From: Bdellovibrio sp.
Lineage (GTDB): Bacteria; Bdellovibrionota; Bdellovibrionia; Bdellovibrionales; Bdellovibrionaceae
Direction: 5' to 3'
Assembly: GCA_003176075.1 (NCBI GenBank)
Contig: PSRN01000205.1
Coordinates: forward strand, 1 to 7,935
DNA: 7,935 nt
The translations under genes were made by a program, and so were the position numbers. The notes under the pieces are model-generated. The model made no database searches and was not told the DNA's origin. It saw nothing but the letters and a program-made list of their open reading frames with translations. Within the stretch, counting starts at the first letter, position 1. Each line of letters starts with the position of its first letter. Below are positions 6,203 to 7,935 of this stretch, in pieces.

Positions 6203-6308
6203 CAATCTTGCCGAAATAAACAAAACGACTGCCAGAACAAGTTTATTTCGATCTGAAATCAAAAATACACTGCAAAGAAGGCTAAATTGCCAATCTCGGC
6301 AAGATTGG
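6203..6308. repeat. Nested inverted repeats, potential structured element
   Basis: Three exact pairings lie in about 106 bases. CAATCTTGCCGA (6203-6214) pairs over all 12 bases with 6296-6307. CGAAATAAAC (6212-6221) pairs over 10 bases with 6241-6250. CCAATCT (6290-6296) pairs with AGATTGG (6302-6308) around a 5-base loop. The last uses the same bases as the right arm of the first, so the folds are alternatives. No T run follows on either strand, so a normal terminator is unlikely. It could be a small structured RNA, a protein-binding element or chance. Confidence 0.45.
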
Positions 6309-6345
6309 TGGAGAAGTAGGGAACAAGGATGTTCCCGATATTATT

Positions 6346-6367
6346 ACTGACGACCTCTTATGCAGAG
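6346..6367 (+). repeat. 22-base direct repeat, right copy
   Basis: Partner of 6054-6075, with three mismatches. It starts just after the structured stretch 6203-6308, so that stretch lies between the two direct repeats. Confidence 0.6.
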
Positions 6368-6375
6368 TGCCCCAC

Positions 6376-6646
6376 CCCAGATCATTACGGAGAGGGGTCA
6401 CTCGATTAGGAAATGTGGCATCGTATATCAAATCCTTTGAGGCGCGACTCAATCTGCGCCGGGGTCAGCTGCTGACTCAAGCCCGAAAGCGAAAGCAGAA
6501 AATTCAAGAGCTCCCACAACAAGCGTGGGCGGCGCTGCCCAAGTCGGTGCCTCCAGCACCTCCGCAGACGCCACGTGCATTATTAGAAATAGTTTCTTGC
6601 GGGTCCGTTTTTCGCAGAGCAAATTAGAGATGATGAGTTCTCAACC
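6376..6646. other. Gene-poor stretch between the decayed region and glgP
   Basis: No convincing gene is seen. One plus-strand frame is open to the stop at 6625-6627 and would give up to 86 residues from 6367, but its last third is the palindromic repeat read in a frame unlike those at the gene ends. No Shine-Dalgarno or recognisable domain supports it. The 3' flank of glgP (6576-6646) has only short palindromes such as AGAAATAGTTTCT and no clear terminator. Repeat copy B, 71 bases past the glgP stop, is the strongest foldable structure available to end glgP transcription, but it lacks a T run on that strand. Confidence 0.55.
6522..6575. repeat. Dispersed 54-base palindromic repeat, copy B
   Basis: It matches 5188-5241 at 52 of 54 positions. 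Both differences fall in stems. One removes a pair from the outer arm (G instead of T at 6534). The other shortens the inner hairpin to GGTGC/GCACC (A instead of G at 6555). So copy B folds less well than copy A. It lies between the plus-strand genes and convergent glgP, outside any convincing gene, and is not followed by a T run on either strand. Confidence 0.85.
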
Positions 6647-7935
6647 CTACAACCACTTCACCAGGTGAAGCCCCAGGTCCAGCGGCTCAAGCTCATTGAG
6701 CGAAGCCACCCGCGGCAGCACCCGCACGGACAGGGTATAGGACCCTGGCGGGCGATTGGCTCCCTTGATTCGCCAATGGCTTTCTCCCTCGCCGATTTCC
6801 ACCAATTCAAGACTTTGATGGTGGGTCCCGGTGCGGCGCTGGGAGTTTTGGGAATGGAAGAGGGCCTGCACATCGAGATACTCGGCGGGCAGATCGGGGT
6901 GTTTCAGCAGCACATCCAGGCGAAAGGCCTTGGTGCGCACCAGCGACGGACCAAAAATTCCTGAAACTTTGGCGTCGGCGAATTGAATACGACTCCAATT
7001 TTTCAAAAGCTGGTCCTTCATGCCGATCAGCGAGGTCAGGGGCTGGAAGTTCCCGGATCGCAAAGCGTTGGCTCTCGCGATTGCAGGAGAGTAAAAGGTC
7101 TTATCATATTCGTTCATCATGCGTTCGGCGGCGACAAAGGGGATCAGGCTGATCATCGACTCGCGAATTCTTTCGGCCCAGCCGTTTCCCCCCTTGAGGT
7201 GGTCACGAAAGAGCGGAAAGACTTCATGTTCGAAGATCTCAAAGATTTGGTCCGCATCATAGAGGTCCTGCAGTTCCGCATCGAAAAGTTCCTGTGGGGT
7301 CCCCACCATCCATCCGTTCCTGCCGTTGTACGCTTCGGGCCACCACCCGTCGGCGACGGAAAAATTGAGGGTGCCGTTGATGCCGGCCTTCATTCCTGAA
7401 GTGCCGCAGGCTTCCAGCGGACGAAGAGGGGTGTTCAGCCACAAATCGCTGCCCGCCATCAAGCGCCGCCCGATCTGAATTTCATAATTTTCAATAAAGA
7501 GGATGTGCCCTTTGAGTTCAGGATGGCGCGAGTAATCCATGATTCGGCGAAGGACGTCCTGGCCCTCGCCATCGGAAGGATGGGCCTTCCCCGCGAAAAT
7601 AAACAGAATCGCCATATCCTTCGGAAAAAGGCGCTTCATGCGTTCGATGTTGCGAATCAGGAGATCCGCCCGCTTGTACGTCGCGAGCCGCTTCGCGTGG
7701 GTCACCAGGATGGTGCGCTCGTTGAGGAGACTGAGCACGGTCGCCAGCTCAGGCCGCTTGTGAGCCACATTGAGCAAATGGTCGCGAACATAGTCGCGGA
7801 GAAAATTGAGCAGGCGGCTCTTCAGCTTCGCCTTGATGTTTTGAAATTCCTGCAACGGCAGATGATAAAGCTGTTTCCACAGGTCCTTTTCGGTCAGGCG
7901 TTTCGGCCAGTCGCGGGACAGATGCTCAAAGAAGA
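6647..7935 (-). CDS. glgP: Alpha-glucan (glycogen) phosphorylase, C-terminal part
   Basis: This enzyme splits alpha-1,4-glucan with phosphate to release glucose-1-phosphate, in cytoplasmic glycogen breakdown. The frame stays open to the right edge, so the start lies outside; about 428 residues are visible. The segment KRLATYKRADLLIRN (about 7650-7695) corresponds to the phosphorylase KR..YKR phosphate/PLP-contact region. GTSGMKAGINGTLNFSVADG (about 7347-7406) holds the lysine that binds pyridoxal phosphate, codon 7388-7390. The wording (GTSGMKAGINGTLN, DGWWPEAYNG) is that of the shorter bacterial/archaeal glucan phosphorylases (TIGR02094) rather than the E. coli GlgP/MalP type. The last ~100 residues form the usual beta-rich C-terminal domain, ending in LGLHLVKWL just before TAG, so the 3' end is intact. 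It converges on the plus-strand genes with about 600 bases between. The family is very secure. Confidence 0.95.
   Translation of the reverse strand, partial: FFEHLSRDWPKRLTEKDLWKQLYHLPLQEFQNIKAKLKSRLLNFLRDYVRDHLLNVAHKRPELATVLSLLNERTILVTHAKRLATYKRADLLIRNIERMKRLFPKDMAILFIFAGKAHPSDGEGQDVLRRIMDYSRHPELKGHILFIENYEIQIGRRLMAGSDLWLNTPLRPLEACGTSGMKAGINGTLNFSVADGWWPEAYNGRNGWMVGTPQELFDAELQDLYDADQIFEIFEHEVFPLFRDHLKGGNGWAERIRESMISLIPFVAAERMMNEYDKTFYSPAIARANALRSGNFQPLTSLIGMKDQLLKNWSRIQFADAKVSGIFGPSLVRTKAFRLDVLLKHPDLPAEYLDVQALFHSQNSQRRTGTHHQSLELVEIGEGESHWRIKGANRPPGSYTLSVRVLPRVASLNELEPLDLGLHLVKWL

Larger units (their letters stand above)
6029..6350 (+). pseudogene. Possible decayed continuation of the secreted-protein gene
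   Basis: Moving one base forward at the A6 run 6031-6036 opens a frame that reads KQGLNNLTNDFLSRG and on to a TGA at 6126-6128. After that stop the same frame is open for 74 more codons, to the TGA at 6348-6350, with protein-like composition (for example VRSIFNLAEINKTTARTSLF). From about 6286 a different frame reads IANLGKIGGEVGNKDVP and then ITDDLLCR. The words LTNDFLSRG and ITDDLLCR resemble each other, and the first also resembles GLTNDCEAG (206-214) of the intact protein. This could be an eroded longer gene or paralogue; it could also be chance open frames in AT-richer DNA. Confidence 0.35.

Noticed and set aside
6054..6367. An insertion sequence bounded by the 22-base repeats
   Set aside because: The repeats are direct and imperfect, the 270 bases between them hold no transposase, and no target duplication is visible.
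3124..6575. A CRISPR array or defence island as explanation of the repeats
   Set aside because: The copies are few, irregularly spaced by 0.1 to 2 kb, vary in length and orientation, have no uniform spacers, and no cas or nuclease gene is nearby.
6367..6627. Plus-strand frame of 86 codons
   Set aside because: No ribosome site and no recognisable domain; the last third is repeat copy B and its flank. Only a possible tail of decayed sequence.
6576..6646. A classical intrinsic terminator for glgP
   Set aside because: Only 4-5 base stems are found, none followed by a T run on the minus strand.
6983..7399. Plus-strand frame of 138 codons
   Set aside because: Antisense to glgP, which carries clear phosphorylase motifs throughout.

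Overview
The window looks like part of a Gram-negative bacterial chromosome with moderate GC. Most genes read at roughly 55-60% GC in the 60-base lines I counted by hand, and a stretch between about 5400 and 6350 falls to the high 30s to high 40s. Ribosome-binding sites are weak, genes are tightly packed, and one gene encodes the single-family alpha-glucan phosphorylase. These traits would fit a Bdellovibrionota-like or other former deltaproteobacterial lineage, but no gene here decides the taxonomy, so that is only a guess.

Layout. Bases 1-993 hold the 3' part of an unrecognised protein gene, overlapping by 4 bases a 387-residue MFS transporter of the fucose-permease-like type (990-2153). 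An almost T-free, purine-rich leader with 12-base tandem repeats (2168-2252) precedes a compact run: ABC-2 ATPase (2253-3254), its permease (3255-3992, no gap), and an RlmL-like THUMP-domain rRNA N2-guanine methyltransferase (3970-5250, overlapping the permease by 23 bases). Four bases later starts a 264-residue secreted protein of unknown function (5255-6049). Bases 6050-6646 carry no convincing intact gene. They hold open but interrupted frames, a 22-base direct repeat, a nested set of inverted repeats and one copy of a dispersed palindromic repeat. On the opposite strand, 6647-7935 is the C-terminal part of glgP, running off the right edge.

The most notable structure is a dispersed GC-rich palindromic repeat starting with GCGTGGGCGGC. 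Two 54-base copies (5188-5241 and 6522-6575) differ at two positions. Shortened copies in both orientations sit at 3124-3234. Two of the sites lie inside the last codons of genes (the ABC ATPase and the methyltransferase), in the same reading frame relative to the repeat, and give both proteins an extra low-complexity C-terminal tail starting SVGG. The copy at 5188 folds into a long imperfect hairpin followed by five Ts, so it may also act as a terminator. No defence system, CRISPR array, tRNA, rRNA or transposase is seen.

Functionally, the ABC pair forms one exporter. The methyltransferase looks like a translation-coupled passenger, since its role in ribosome modification has no obvious link to export. 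The MFS protein and the unknown upstream protein are probably co-translated. glgP (glycogen breakdown) is convergent and unrelated to the plus-strand genes.
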